A stretch of 64,000 nucleotides of DNA from Caldicellulosiruptor diazotrophicus (GTDB lineage Bacteria; Bacillota; Thermoanaerobacteria; Caldicellulosiruptorales; Caldicellulosiruptoraceae), in contig NZ_AP024480.1 of the NCBI RefSeq assembly GCF_017347585.1, positions 2,333,501 through 2,397,500 of the forward strand, read 5' to 3'. Positions 56,138 to 64,000 of the stretch are shown in pieces (positions within the stretch are counted from its first letter, which is position 1; each line of letters starts with the position of its first letter). A program made the position numbers and the translations under genes. The notes below the pieces were generated by a model. The model worked only from the letters and a program-made list of their open reading frames with translations, was not told where the DNA came from and searched no databases.

Positions 56138-58162
56138 TTAAGATACATTATTTTCCTGTTGTAAATTCTGTGAATTCTCTTTGATTTCTTCCTTCTTATC
56201 ACTTTCCTTTGCAAGAAGTATTGAATTTAGTATCTCCTGCTTTATCTTTTTGACATTCTCATCCTCTGTCTCTTTTACCTTGAATTCAATACCAAGTTCT
56301 TTTGTCAAAAGCAAAGTCAGTAGCATTTCAAACGCATTGAAAGATGCAGAAGAAGCCTTCTCACCCATTGCAACAACTGTTTCAGGAACAATGTCGATGC
56401 CAGTTTTCTCCAAAGCCTGAGTAAACTTGCCCATGACATCCTGCAGAACTTGATATTGCGGTCCGCCGTATGCCTTTACCTGCTCTTCTATGGCAATTGC
56501 CCGGCCAATACCAATTCGCGCTTCTTTCTCTGCTTCTGCCTCAGCCAATGCTTTTATCTTCTGAGCTTCTTGAAGTGACCTCTGATATTCCGCCTTTCCT
56601 TGGTTTGTCTGAATCTGGATGTTTATCTCAGACTCTGTCAAAAGTTTTTGCTGGGCAGCCCGAGCTTCTGCCTCTCTGAGCTCTCTTTCTTTTTCTGCTG
56701 CTTTTTGCTGGCGCGAATATGTTTCTATCTGCTCAAGGGCAATTTGCCTGTCGCGAAGCTGCTCTAAAATTGCGTCTATCTTGTTGTCGTTTGGAGATGA
56801 CATTGGCGTTCCAATTAAAACCTCTTCAAGTTCCAAGTTGTAATGAGCAAATCTCTCTTTCATTTCAGCTGATGCTATCTTTTGAATTTCATCCCTTTGC
56901 TGAATAAGCTCAATGAGAGTCTTTTTCTGCCCAATATTTTTAAAGTATGCAGATACCATCGGGTCAAGAGTCTGCTCAACAAGCATCTTCAAATCTCCAA
57001 ATCTCTGGACAACCAAAGGAGCTTTCCTGTAGTCTATGTGAAGAACAACTGCCAATGGTAGCGACGGTTCAAACGCATCTTTTGTAATTAAACTTACTTC
57101 TTTGAGGTTTTCGTCATAGCGGTGCGTGCCTGTCTGGTTGCTTATCCATTTTAATATTATATTTGTCGTTGGTACTTTGACAATTTTTCCAGCATATGTG
57201 TTAAAAGCGTATTTGCCCGGCATTAGAGGATCTTTCCAAACGCCTCTGTATCCTTTTTCAACAAGCTCACCATGTTTGTAGTCCTCACCTGATGTATCCT
57301 GCCCTTTTGGCCCAACATAAGATACAACAACTCCAACATATCCAACTTCAATGACCGTTTTGTCAATCAGCTCAACTGTTGCAAACAGACGGTTTATAAA
57401 GTATGTCCCTTCAACAAGCACCTGAAGCTGTCTTCCACGAAATCCACCTGCTTTTAAAAACTTTTCGGGGTCTTGGAAGTTGTTGTGATAAGTCTCAGGG
57501 TCAGATGGGTCATCGCCAACAGTTGGTGCAACAATATCACCACTTGGAAGTGATGGTCCGTCGTGTACAGTTACAATCCCAACCTTGTCCTCTGTTATTA
57601 CAATGGGTCTGAAAGCGTTTCGCGATTTTAGAGTCTGGACCATCTTCTCTATCATCTCTTTTTCCTCTTTGTTGCCCATTGGGAGATAATAAATTTTGTC
57701 CTCTGTAATGACTATAAACTGAGCAAGGTTAAATGCATATGTTCCTTCTCTCAGTATTGCCCTTTGAGGACCTCTTTGCCCTCCATTTTCTAAAAAAGCA
57801 CGTACATCTTGAAAATTATTGCACTCCGGAATAACTTTGCCAAGTGTTTGGGTTGGATCAAGCGGTTTCCCATCTCTTGCAAACACATAGCCAATCTGAC
57901 CCTGTGGAATTGTAACAAGTGGTACGATATGGACTTTGTACATAAGAGGTGTTCTAAAATGTATACCACCTCTTAAAACCTCTGGCTGAAAGCCTGCCTC
58001 CCCATGCAGCGCTATAATCTGCTCGTCCAGTGAACCTTTGAAAGACCACCATTTTTCGACAATACCCACTTTGTCATTTGGAATGACGCGAAGACCTATG
58101 AGCTTTAAAAAAAGATAAACTGCAAGTACCAAAACACCAATCATGATTAAAAGTTCCAACAT
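56138..58162 (-). CDS. Large SPFH/Band 7 (flotillin-like) membrane protein with duplicated N-terminal module
   Basis: About 674 residues from the ATG at 58162 (GAGGTG upstream; a longer frame reaches 58246). An N-terminal membrane helix (LLIMIGVLVLAVYLFLKLIG) is followed by two copies of a module containing NNFQDxxxFLxxGGxRGxQ and a later EGTY, then a Band 7 domain (about 270-480) and a long charged coiled coil (ETYSRQQKAAEKERELREAE...). A C-terminal helix pair and an acidic tail end it. SPFH proteins scaffold membrane microdomains. It is monocistronic, with its own terminator. Confidence 0.82.
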   Translation of the reverse strand: MLELLIMIGVLVLAVYLFLKLIGLRVIPNDKVGIVEKWWSFKGSLDEQIIALHGEAGFQPEVLRGGIHFRTPLMYKVHIVPLVTIPQGQIGYVFARDGKPLDPTQTLGKVIPECNNFQDVRAFLENGGQRGPQRAILREGTYAFNLAQFIVITEDKIYYLPMGNKEEKEMIEKMVQTLKSRNAFRPIVITEDKVGIVTVHDGPSLPSGDIVAPTVGDDPSDPETYHNNFQDPEKFLKAGGFRGRQLQVLVEGTYFINRLFATVELIDKTVIEVGYVGVVVSYVGPKGQDTSGEDYKHGELVEKGYRGVWKDPLMPGKYAFNTYAGKIVKVPTTNIILKWISNQTGTHRYDENLKEVSLITKDAFEPSLPLAVVLHIDYRKAPLVVQRFGDLKMLVEQTLDPMVSAYFKNIGQKKTLIELIQQRDEIQKIASAEMKERFAHYNLELEEVLIGTPMSSPNDNKIDAILEQLRDRQIALEQIETYSRQQKAAEKERELREAEARAAQQKLLTESEINIQIQTNQGKAEYQRSLQEAQKIKALAEAEAEKEARIGIGRAIAIEEQVKAYGGPQYQVLQDVMGKFTQALEKTGIDIVPETVVAMGEKASSASFNAFEMLLTLLLTKELGIEFKVKETEDENVKKIKQEILNSILLAKESDKKEEIKENSQNLQQENNVS

Positions 58163-58467
58163 CCCTATTGTAACACCTCTCTCTTTTTTATTTTCGATAC
58201 TTTCTTTCATTTTTCGACAAAATTCGTCTTTCTGTACTATCTGCAACTTTTGCTACATCAATTACCATATAATAATATCATATTGCCATTACCTATGCAA
58301 TATTGCTATTAAAAGTGGTATGCTGTTTTTTATATTTAATAACGCTAATGTTTATTAAAATGTTGCTAAAATTAGATAAGAAAATTAAAACACAAAAAAG
58401 TTAGACATTGCAAGGGCAGGAAAGCAGGATGTAACATAGCTTTAGAGTTAACATATGCGCCACTTTT

Positions 58468-59386
58468 TTATATTCGTTTAAGAAGCATCTCTTTCACCAT
58501 TTCTCTTAATTCGGGCAAATCATCGGTGTATCTTATATAAGTTTCTTCATTTTCTACATTTACAATAACAAAATTCTTTTCAAGTCCACAGTATGCAAAA
58601 AAGTTACGTTGCATTCGATCTTTTTTTTCTTTTTTAAGATAGTTCCTAACATTGTTCTTCAAGATATCTAAGGCTACTTTTTTGATTGGAGAACTAAGTT
58701 TATCTAATTCAACACACAAAATATCAATGTTATTAGTAAGACCAAATTTTCTATACATATCCTTCATCATATTCTTTATATCATCCTTTTTAACACCTTT
58801 TTGTTTTTCATATTTTAAAATGTTTGCATAATTTATCACACCAATTATCCCCAAATAAAATCCAAGAGTATTTATTATTTTAATCCATCTATTTTTGTCT
58901 AATTTCGGCGAATTTTTGTAGTTTTTGGCTATTTCAACATGCAAGTATTCAATTATCTTATCCAGCAACTTCTGAATTTCATCTGGTTCATCAATAATAG
59001 TATATAAATATCAATATAGATAAAGAGGTATATTGTTTTTTATAGCACTAAATGTCAGTAGAAATCTTTCTAAAACAGCTACCAGAAGTTCATTGGTCTG
59101 TTTATCAAATAACATCTTTTTCATGTCTTCAAACTTCCCACTTTTTATGTTTTCAAACTCCCACCTTTTTATAGGAGACTCAAAAAAAACATTAAACCTC
59201 TGCTCTTCAATATACACTTGATAGGTATTTTCACTTCCAGGTAAAACAGGGTCACAGATTGTGATGAAAAATTTTAGTCTTTTTTCTTTATCTACCCAGT
59301 GTCTTAAATTTGTAAATGTAGCAAAATGTCTGAGCGCCTCAAGCATTATTAGTATCCAAACGATCTAACTGATATATTAACTTCAT
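58468..59386 (-). pseudogene. Decayed HEPN-like CRISPR-associated gene next to cmr
   Basis: ATG 59386, with GGGAGG seven bases upstream, starts MKLIYQLDRLDTNNA and stops. The coherent continuation (LEALRHFATFTNLRHWVDKEKR) is in another frame from 59346. That frame meets an in-frame TGA at 59013-59011 and then continues unbroken (DEPDEIQKLLDKIIEYLH) to 58468. The C-terminus RNFFAYCGLEKN resembles the RNxxxH-G-E motif of HEPN ribonucleases such as Csx1, with His replaced by Tyr. Divergent from cmr2, it looks like an inactivated type III accessory nuclease. Two short genes are the alternative reading. Confidence 0.55.
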
Positions 59387-59420
59387 TCTTAATCCTCCCT
59401 TTTATGTAAAATAATTTCTG

Positions 59421-59448
59421 TTGATTTATTTCACATATATGATATAAT
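59421..59448 (+). promoter_or_regulatory. Promoter of the cmr operon
   Basis: TTGATT (59421-59426), 16-bp spacer and TATAAT (59443-59448), about 65 bases before the cmr2 ATG. Confidence 0.65.
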
Positions 59449-59515
59449 TATACAAAATCTTTCTTTGTCTGTCCAAACATGTTGAAATTTATTTAAAGCT
59501 TGAAAGGTGATCAAA

Positions 59516-62461
59516 ATGAGCATATGGAAATTAAAACTGAAAGCCTTCTTGCATGATCCTCTCGATAAGCAATGGATACTTAGCTTTGACAATAACCAAC
59601 CAAACACTAAAACTCAGCTCAATGTAGATAACTTTGTGTGCCCGAAAAATAAAAATCACAAAGCAGTCCACGAAATAGTAGCAGAAAAATTTCTCAATTA
59701 CATTCTTCCTGGAGAATGCATAGAGGAATTATTACCAATCATTAAAATTGCAGACAGAATTTCTTACCCGATGAATGAAGTATTAAGTGAAAAACTTAAA
59801 AGTAAAACAGAAAAAATTAGAGACCATAAAGATATTTGTTTTCGAGATATTTATATAGAAAAACTTGAAGAAAATGTGATTTGTAAAGATTTTGAAAATA
59901 AGCATCAAGAACTTGAAGAATTTTTCAAATTATTGGGAAATGTTTGCTCTGAAGTAACTTGTAATGATGAGGAAAAAGCAAAATTAGCCTTTTTACTTCT
60001 CTGGCAGTATGTTCCCGATTTATTCAAATGGGTAAATATCCATCCAGCAGATAGTAGAATACCTTCACATTCAATTTACAATCACTTAGTTCAAACAAGT
60101 GCAATTACAACAGCCATTACAGATGTTGACAAAGTTTCATCAGGAAATTTAGAAGGTAGCATTCCAGCATTTTTACTTTTCACTATTGGACCTGTTCAAG
60201 GCTTTATTGCAACAGCACGTAAAACTCAGGATTTATGGGCAGGAAGTTATATCCTTTCTTATCTTACATATAAGTGTTTAGAGCCTCTGATAGATAAGCT
60301 TGGACCTGATGTTGTAATCTATCCTAATTTGAGAGGGCAACCTTTAATTGAAAGATGGATTTATAAAACTTCTTCCTATGCAATAGATGAAAAAGCCTTT
60401 GTTGAAAAGTTTATTAAGCCTATTAAAGAAAAGTGCTGCAATCCAGAGAATGAAGAGAATGAGAAACTGTTAATTGCAAATATTCCGAATCGATTTTTAG
60501 CTATTATTCCTAATAGCAAAAACACAATTGTTGAAGAATGCAAAAGAGCTATCGAAAATGTACTTAAAAATTTTGCTAAGGAAATTGTAAATATTATTAA
60601 AGAACAATATTTAGAAGAATGGGAAACAAATCCTTTTCTTCAGAATGAAATTGAATCTCAATTGACGTCATATTTCCAAATTTACTATGCAATATTGCCC
60701 TGGACTACTAATAAATGCAATTCACAAAATAGTGGTACGATTCCTGGTGGACTAACAAGTGAAGGCGTATTTCATGATCATAAAATTTTATTTAAAGAAA
60801 GTGAAATTCGGAATTTAATAGAGGAAATAATTAGATTAAACCAAGGTTTTAAAAATGAGGAAGAGATTAATCCATCTAATGCTGGCATAGGCAGGGCTTA
60901 TCCATTATTACTTGATCTTTTAGAAAAACTTTTAGGTGCTCGAAAAAGTATTCGAGACATTCAATTCATACCCTATTATAATAGAGAAAAATGCCATTTG
61001 TGTGGCGAAAATGAAATAGTTTTTTTAGCTAAGGATGAAGAAAAAGATAAACTATATTGGCACAAACTAAGAGAAAAAAAACCTGGTCTTTTTAAACAAA
61101 ATGAAAGGCTCTGTGGAGTATGTTTATTTAAAAGACTTTTCCCAAAACTGATAGGAAAAGAATTTGGCTTTCAAATTTTGTCATTCCCATCTACTTCAGA
61201 AATTGCTTCTATACCAGTCAAGGTAGAGCTTTTAAAAAGTAATCAAAAATTTATTGAAGAATTTTTAGAAAAATATAATGAATTCCAAAAGTCAATTGAA
61301 GAAAGTGGCAAAAAGCTTTCTTTATCTGAAACAGTACCTGCTTTGAAAAGAATTTCTGGTGATAAACACCAATATTTTTGTTCTATCGACGGTCAGTGGC
61401 TTATGGAAGAAAGTTACTCAAAAGAGTATATTAAGAATGAATTTGGAATTGAAAATATTGATGAAAGCGATCTTGAGAATATGAGAAGTTTTTTGAAAAG
61501 TGCAAACTTAAATTTTTCAAGATACTTAGCAATTTTGCAAATGGATGGCGACCATATGGGCAAATGGATTAGAGGATTTGGAAAAAGTGAAAGTGATGAA
61601 ATTAAATTTCCCACAATTGGCGAAACTATTCACCCTAAGGTATATGATGAATTGTTGAAAAATTCTAATGATACAGAAAAAGAGAAACTTAAAAATCTCT
61701 TTAGCAAAACACATCCTGTTACACCTACATACCATCAAATATTAAGCAGCAGATTGTGCGATTTTGCCCTGCATGACGTTAGAAAAATCGTTGAAGAAAA
61801 ATATTTTGGAAAATTGATATATGCAGGTGGCGATGACGTTTTAGCCTTGCTTCCTGTAAATACTGTTTTAAATTGTGCATACGAACTTCAAGAACAATAC
61901 AAAAAAACAGTAAATTCTCGGGCTACAATGAGTGCAGGAATTGTTATAGCTCATCATAAATATCCTTTATCGCTTGCTTTAAAAGCAGTAAGAAGTGCAG
62001 AGAAAAAGGCAAAAAATAAACTTGGCAGAAACGCTTTTTATGTTCAGCTTATAACCCACTCTGGCGAAATTAGGGAATGTGGTGGCAAATGGAATTTTGT
62101 TGAATTTGTAAATAAAATTGTATATGACCTACAAAATGGTTCAATTTCCAAAGTATTTTGTAACCAAATTGTTGAGGTTATGAATCATTTATTAGACACA
62201 GAACAAGAATATGTTTCACGAAAAATAGTAGATATTTTAGAGCTGGAAATAAAAAGGTTGTGGAAAAGAAAGAAAAAATATGGAGAGAAAGAATCTGTGT
62301 TAAAGATAGAAGATATAATTTATTATTTTAGAGAATATATAACTGAAAAAGGAAAAATTTTTGAAGATTGTGAAATATTCAAAACACAAAACATCTTAAT
62401 GTTTGGCTATCTTTTTTCTTTAGCAAAGTTTTTAGCAGGCAAAGGTGATCTCAATTTGTAA
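59516..62461 (+). CDS. cmr2: Type III-B CRISPR Cas10/Cmr2
   Basis: 981 residues from the ATG at 59516 (AAAGGTG seven bases upstream). The large subunit of the Cmr effector complex. An HD-type motif is at H13-D14 (FLHDPLDK). The first Palm-like domain includes GPVQGFIATARKTQDLW. A zinc ribbon uses C493/C496 and C533/C536. The cyclase Palm motif GGDD is at 771-774 (YAGGDDVLALLP), intact, so cyclic oligoadenylate synthesis is expected. A helical C-terminal domain ends it. It heads the cmr operon, and cmr3 starts 43 bases after it. Confidence 0.95.
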   Translation: MSIWKLKLKAFLHDPLDKQWILSFDNNQPNTKTQLNVDNFVCPKNKNHKAVHEIVAEKFLNYILPGECIEELLPIIKIADRISYPMNEVLSEKLKSKTEKIRDHKDICFRDIYIEKLEENVICKDFENKHQELEEFFKLLGNVCSEVTCNDEEKAKLAFLLLWQYVPDLFKWVNIHPADSRIPSHSIYNHLVQTSAITTAITDVDKVSSGNLEGSIPAFLLFTIGPVQGFIATARKTQDLWAGSYILSYLTYKCLEPLIDKLGPDVVIYPNLRGQPLIERWIYKTSSYAIDEKAFVEKFIKPIKEKCCNPENEENEKLLIANIPNRFLAIIPNSKNTIVEECKRAIENVLKNFAKEIVNIIKEQYLEEWETNPFLQNEIESQLTSYFQIYYAILPWTTNKCNSQNSGTIPGGLTSEGVFHDHKILFKESEIRNLIEEIIRLNQGFKNEEEINPSNAGIGRAYPLLLDLLEKLLGARKSIRDIQFIPYYNREKCHLCGENEIVFLAKDEEKDKLYWHKLREKKPGLFKQNERLCGVCLFKRLFPKLIGKEFGFQILSFPSTSEIASIPVKVELLKSNQKFIEEFLEKYNEFQKSIEESGKKLSLSETVPALKRISGDKHQYFCSIDGQWLMEESYSKEYIKNEFGIENIDESDLENMRSFLKSANLNFSRYLAILQMDGDHMGKWIRGFGKSESDEIKFPTIGETIHPKVYDELLKNSNDTEKEKLKNLFSKTHPVTPTYHQILSSRLCDFALHDVRKIVEEKYFGKLIYAGGDDVLALLPVNTVLNCAYELQEQYKKTVNSRATMSAGIVIAHHKYPLSLALKAVRSAEKKAKNKLGRNAFYVQLITHSGEIRECGGKWNFVEFVNKIVYDLQNGSISKVFCNQIVEVMNHLLDTEQEYVSRKIVDILELEIKRLWKRKKKYGEKESVLKIEDIIYYFREYITEKGKIFEDCEIFKTQNILMFGYLFSLAKFLAGKGDLNL

Positions 62462-62504
62462 AATCAATAAAGGCTTAATATCTGTGTTTGAGGTGGTTCA
62501 AAAA

Positions 62505-63734
62505 ATGATGTTAAAATTTGAACTCAAACCATTTGATGTCTTGTTTTTTGGAAGTGGAAAACCTTTTAACAGGGGAGATGATTCAAGCTCAATCTTTCCC
62601 CCGCTTTCGCATACCATTGCTGGAGCAATATCAAAAAAAATTACAACTTTTTTCAAGATAGACTCTTCAAAAGCGATAAAATATATATATGGTCCTTTTA
62701 TAAAAAGGCTTACAGTAACATCAAATGAGGAAACCATATTTTTTTCTATACCTTCGAATATATACACTGCAAGAAAAGAAGATAACTCTAATTTTTTCTG
62801 CATATTAAATCCGTTGGAAAATCAAGCTTTGAAATTATTTTCTCCTCAAAATACTAATAAGCCAAATACAATCTCTACATTTTGTGTTTACACTAAAGAT
62901 GAAACTGAAATTGAACCTTTTACTGGATTTATTTCAATAAAATATTTAAACCATTGGTTAGACGGTTCGTTAGAAAATAAACTTTCAGATACGCATAATG
63001 ACATTGAAAATAAAAGAAACATTATCAAGCTTGATGAGATATGTCAAAACGATGAGAGAATTGGTATAAAAATAAATTATAAACAGGGAACTGTTGAAAA
63101 AGAAAATGGTGTTTTTAGAGTATCTTTTAAAAAACTCAAAATTGAGCCTGCAGAAGAGTTCTCGTTTGTTGTGTGGGTGGAATTTAATCTTGAAGATGAA
63201 AATCTCAAAAAAGCTAATTTAGGACATGACCAAATAAAAGCTATCTTTGAAAAACAACCACGTGTGCTAAAAGTTGGCGGTGAGTCAAAAACAGTATTTT
63301 ATGAGATTGAAGAAGTTTCGTTTTTTGATGAAATAAAAGAGCTTCTTGAAATTGAAAATACTTTTGTTGGATTTTTAAAGTTTGAAAATAATAGTTTATC
63401 AATATTTCCTGAAAAAATTATAAAAATTGAAAAAGGCGAAAAAGTTCAAATTTTATTTCTTACGCAGGGGGTATTTGATAACTTTTTGCCAGATTTTCTC
63501 AATAGATGTGGCTTTAGAACTATAAGCATGACAATGAACAGTTGTCTCAATGTAACACTATATTCATCAAAAAGTACAAGATTTTTCTCAAAAGCAATTC
63601 CAGCTGGTACAGTAATCTGGGCAGTTGCTGAAAAAGATATTGAAATTTCATCAGAAAATACTTCATCTTTGTCAAAAAATAGCTTTATTGGTTCAAATCT
63701 TGTGCTAATTAGAAAGGAGAAAATGAAAAAATGA
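62505..63734 (+). CDS. cmr3: Type III-B RAMP protein Cmr3
   Basis: About 409 residues from the ATG at 62505, behind GAGGTGG. It is Cmr3-like: LKPFDVLFFGSGKPFNRGDD...FPPLSHTIAGAI near the N-terminus and late glycine-rich RAMP segments (SKAIPAGTVIWAV). Cmr3 caps the complex beside Cmr2 and binds the 5' handle of the crRNA. Its stop overlaps the next start by ATGA, a tight operon. Confidence 0.9.
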   Translation: MMLKFELKPFDVLFFGSGKPFNRGDDSSSIFPPLSHTIAGAISKKITTFFKIDSSKAIKYIYGPFIKRLTVTSNEETIFFSIPSNIYTARKEDNSNFFCILNPLENQALKLFSPQNTNKPNTISTFCVYTKDETEIEPFTGFISIKYLNHWLDGSLENKLSDTHNDIENKRNIIKLDEICQNDERIGIKINYKQGTVEKENGVFRVSFKKLKIEPAEEFSFVVWVEFNLEDENLKKANLGHDQIKAIFEKQPRVLKVGGESKTVFYEIEEVSFFDEIKELLEIENTFVGFLKFENNSLSIFPEKIIKIEKGEKVQILFLTQGVFDNFLPDFLNRCGFRTISMTMNSCLNVTLYSSKSTRFFSKAIPAGTVIWAVAEKDIEISSENTSSLSKNSFIGSNLVLIRKEKMKK

Positions 63735-64000
63735 GGGAATACATCTTTCACTGTGAAGTTGTCACTCCTCTTTTTATGGGTGGGAGTGAACCAAATAAAT
63801 TAGAGTTAAGAAGTCAGTCTTTCAACGGACTTTTTAGGTATTGGTTTCGAATTGGAGGAGGAAATTTAGAAGATGAAAAAAGAATATTTGGTTTTGGAGG
63901 AAATAATGCCAGAAAAGGACTTGTGCAGATAATAGTGGTTGAAAAATTTTCTAACATAAATTTTTATCAGAACACACAGACAGCCCAAGCTGAGTTGAAA
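63731..64000 (+). CDS. cmr1: Type III-B RAMP protein Cmr1 (partial, runs off right edge)
   Basis: First 90 codons of a RAMP protein. EVVTPLFMGGSEPNKLELR and SFNGLFRYWFRIGGG match the Cmr1 N-terminus (TPLFxGG, then GxxRYWxR). The start overlaps the cmr3 stop by four bases. Cmr1 binds near the 3' end of target RNA. The order cmr2-cmr3-cmr1 suggests cmr4-6 lie beyond the edge. Confidence 0.88.
   Translation, partial: MREYIFHCEVVTPLFMGGSEPNKLELRSQSFNGLFRYWFRIGGGNLEDEKRIFGFGGNNARKGLVQIIVVEKFSNINFYQNTQTAQAELK

Noticed and set aside
59347-59515. CRISPR array or leader in the divergent cmr spacer
   Set aside because: No repeated 25-40 bp units anywhere in the window; only a promoter is visible here.

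Overview
The window looks like the chromosome of a Caldicellulosiruptor species (thermophilic, low-GC, plant-biomass-degrading Firmicute). The basis is recalled resemblance, not a search: the XynA/XynB/XynC-type genes closely match what I remember of the Caldocellum (Caldicellulosiruptor) saccharolyticum xylanase cluster, the DNA is AT-rich with GGAGG-type ribosome sites, and HydG, rubrerythrin and maltosyltransferase genes fit a fermentative thermophilic anaerobe.

Region 1 (about 0.6-29 kb, minus strand) is a xylan-utilisation locus of some 28 kb. From its promoter end it encodes: a 951-residue solute-binding protein with an N-terminal lectin-like half; two permeases; an NHL/TPR/Yip1 membrane protein; a DUF5696 protein; a second permease pair; two tandem solute-binding proteins carrying a C-terminal carbohydrate-binding-like domain; a bifunctional GH43 enzyme; a CBM22-CBM22-GH10 xylanase; XynB (GH39); XynA (GH10); XynC (esterase); a divergent GH10 lipoprotein; and a second GH39. 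There is no ABC ATPase, so a shared ATPase elsewhere must energise uptake. Secreted enzymes would cut xylan, the two transporters would import oligomers, and cytoplasmic XynA/XynB/XynC/GH39 would finish them. A LacI/CcpA-type palindrome lies exactly between the -35 and -10 of the first promoter. Three hairpins bracket the tandem binding-protein genes, and a decayed IS sits inside the locus.

Region 2 (29-41 kb) is mostly housekeeping: abrB-type regulator, rsmI, a TrmN6-like methyltransferase, a CheY-like receiver, a hydrogenase-maturation pair (TM1266-type regulator plus hydG) behind a long structured leader, a GT2/PlsY pair, a GH13 oligo-1,6-glucosidase with an in-frame TAG replacing a conserved Trp, a Fur/PerR-rubrerythrin pair and small membrane proteins.

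Region 3 (41.8-50.2 kb, minus) is a six-gene surface-glycan operon: two GT2s, a GT4, a flippase-like membrane protein, a small membrane protein and a 1407-residue GT-C-like protein. Region 4 (50.6-58.2 kb) holds a fruR-fruK operon followed by a wrecked PTS enzyme I fragment, a polysaccharide deacetylase, a GH13 maltosyltransferase behind a palindromic operator, and a large SPFH protein with an internal duplication.

Region 5 (58.4 kb to the right edge) opens a type III-B CRISPR (Cmr) operon, cmr2-cmr3-cmr1, running off the window. Divergent from it is a decayed gene whose C-terminus resembles a HEPN ribonuclease with the motif His changed to Tyr. No CRISPR array, tRNA or rRNA was seen.
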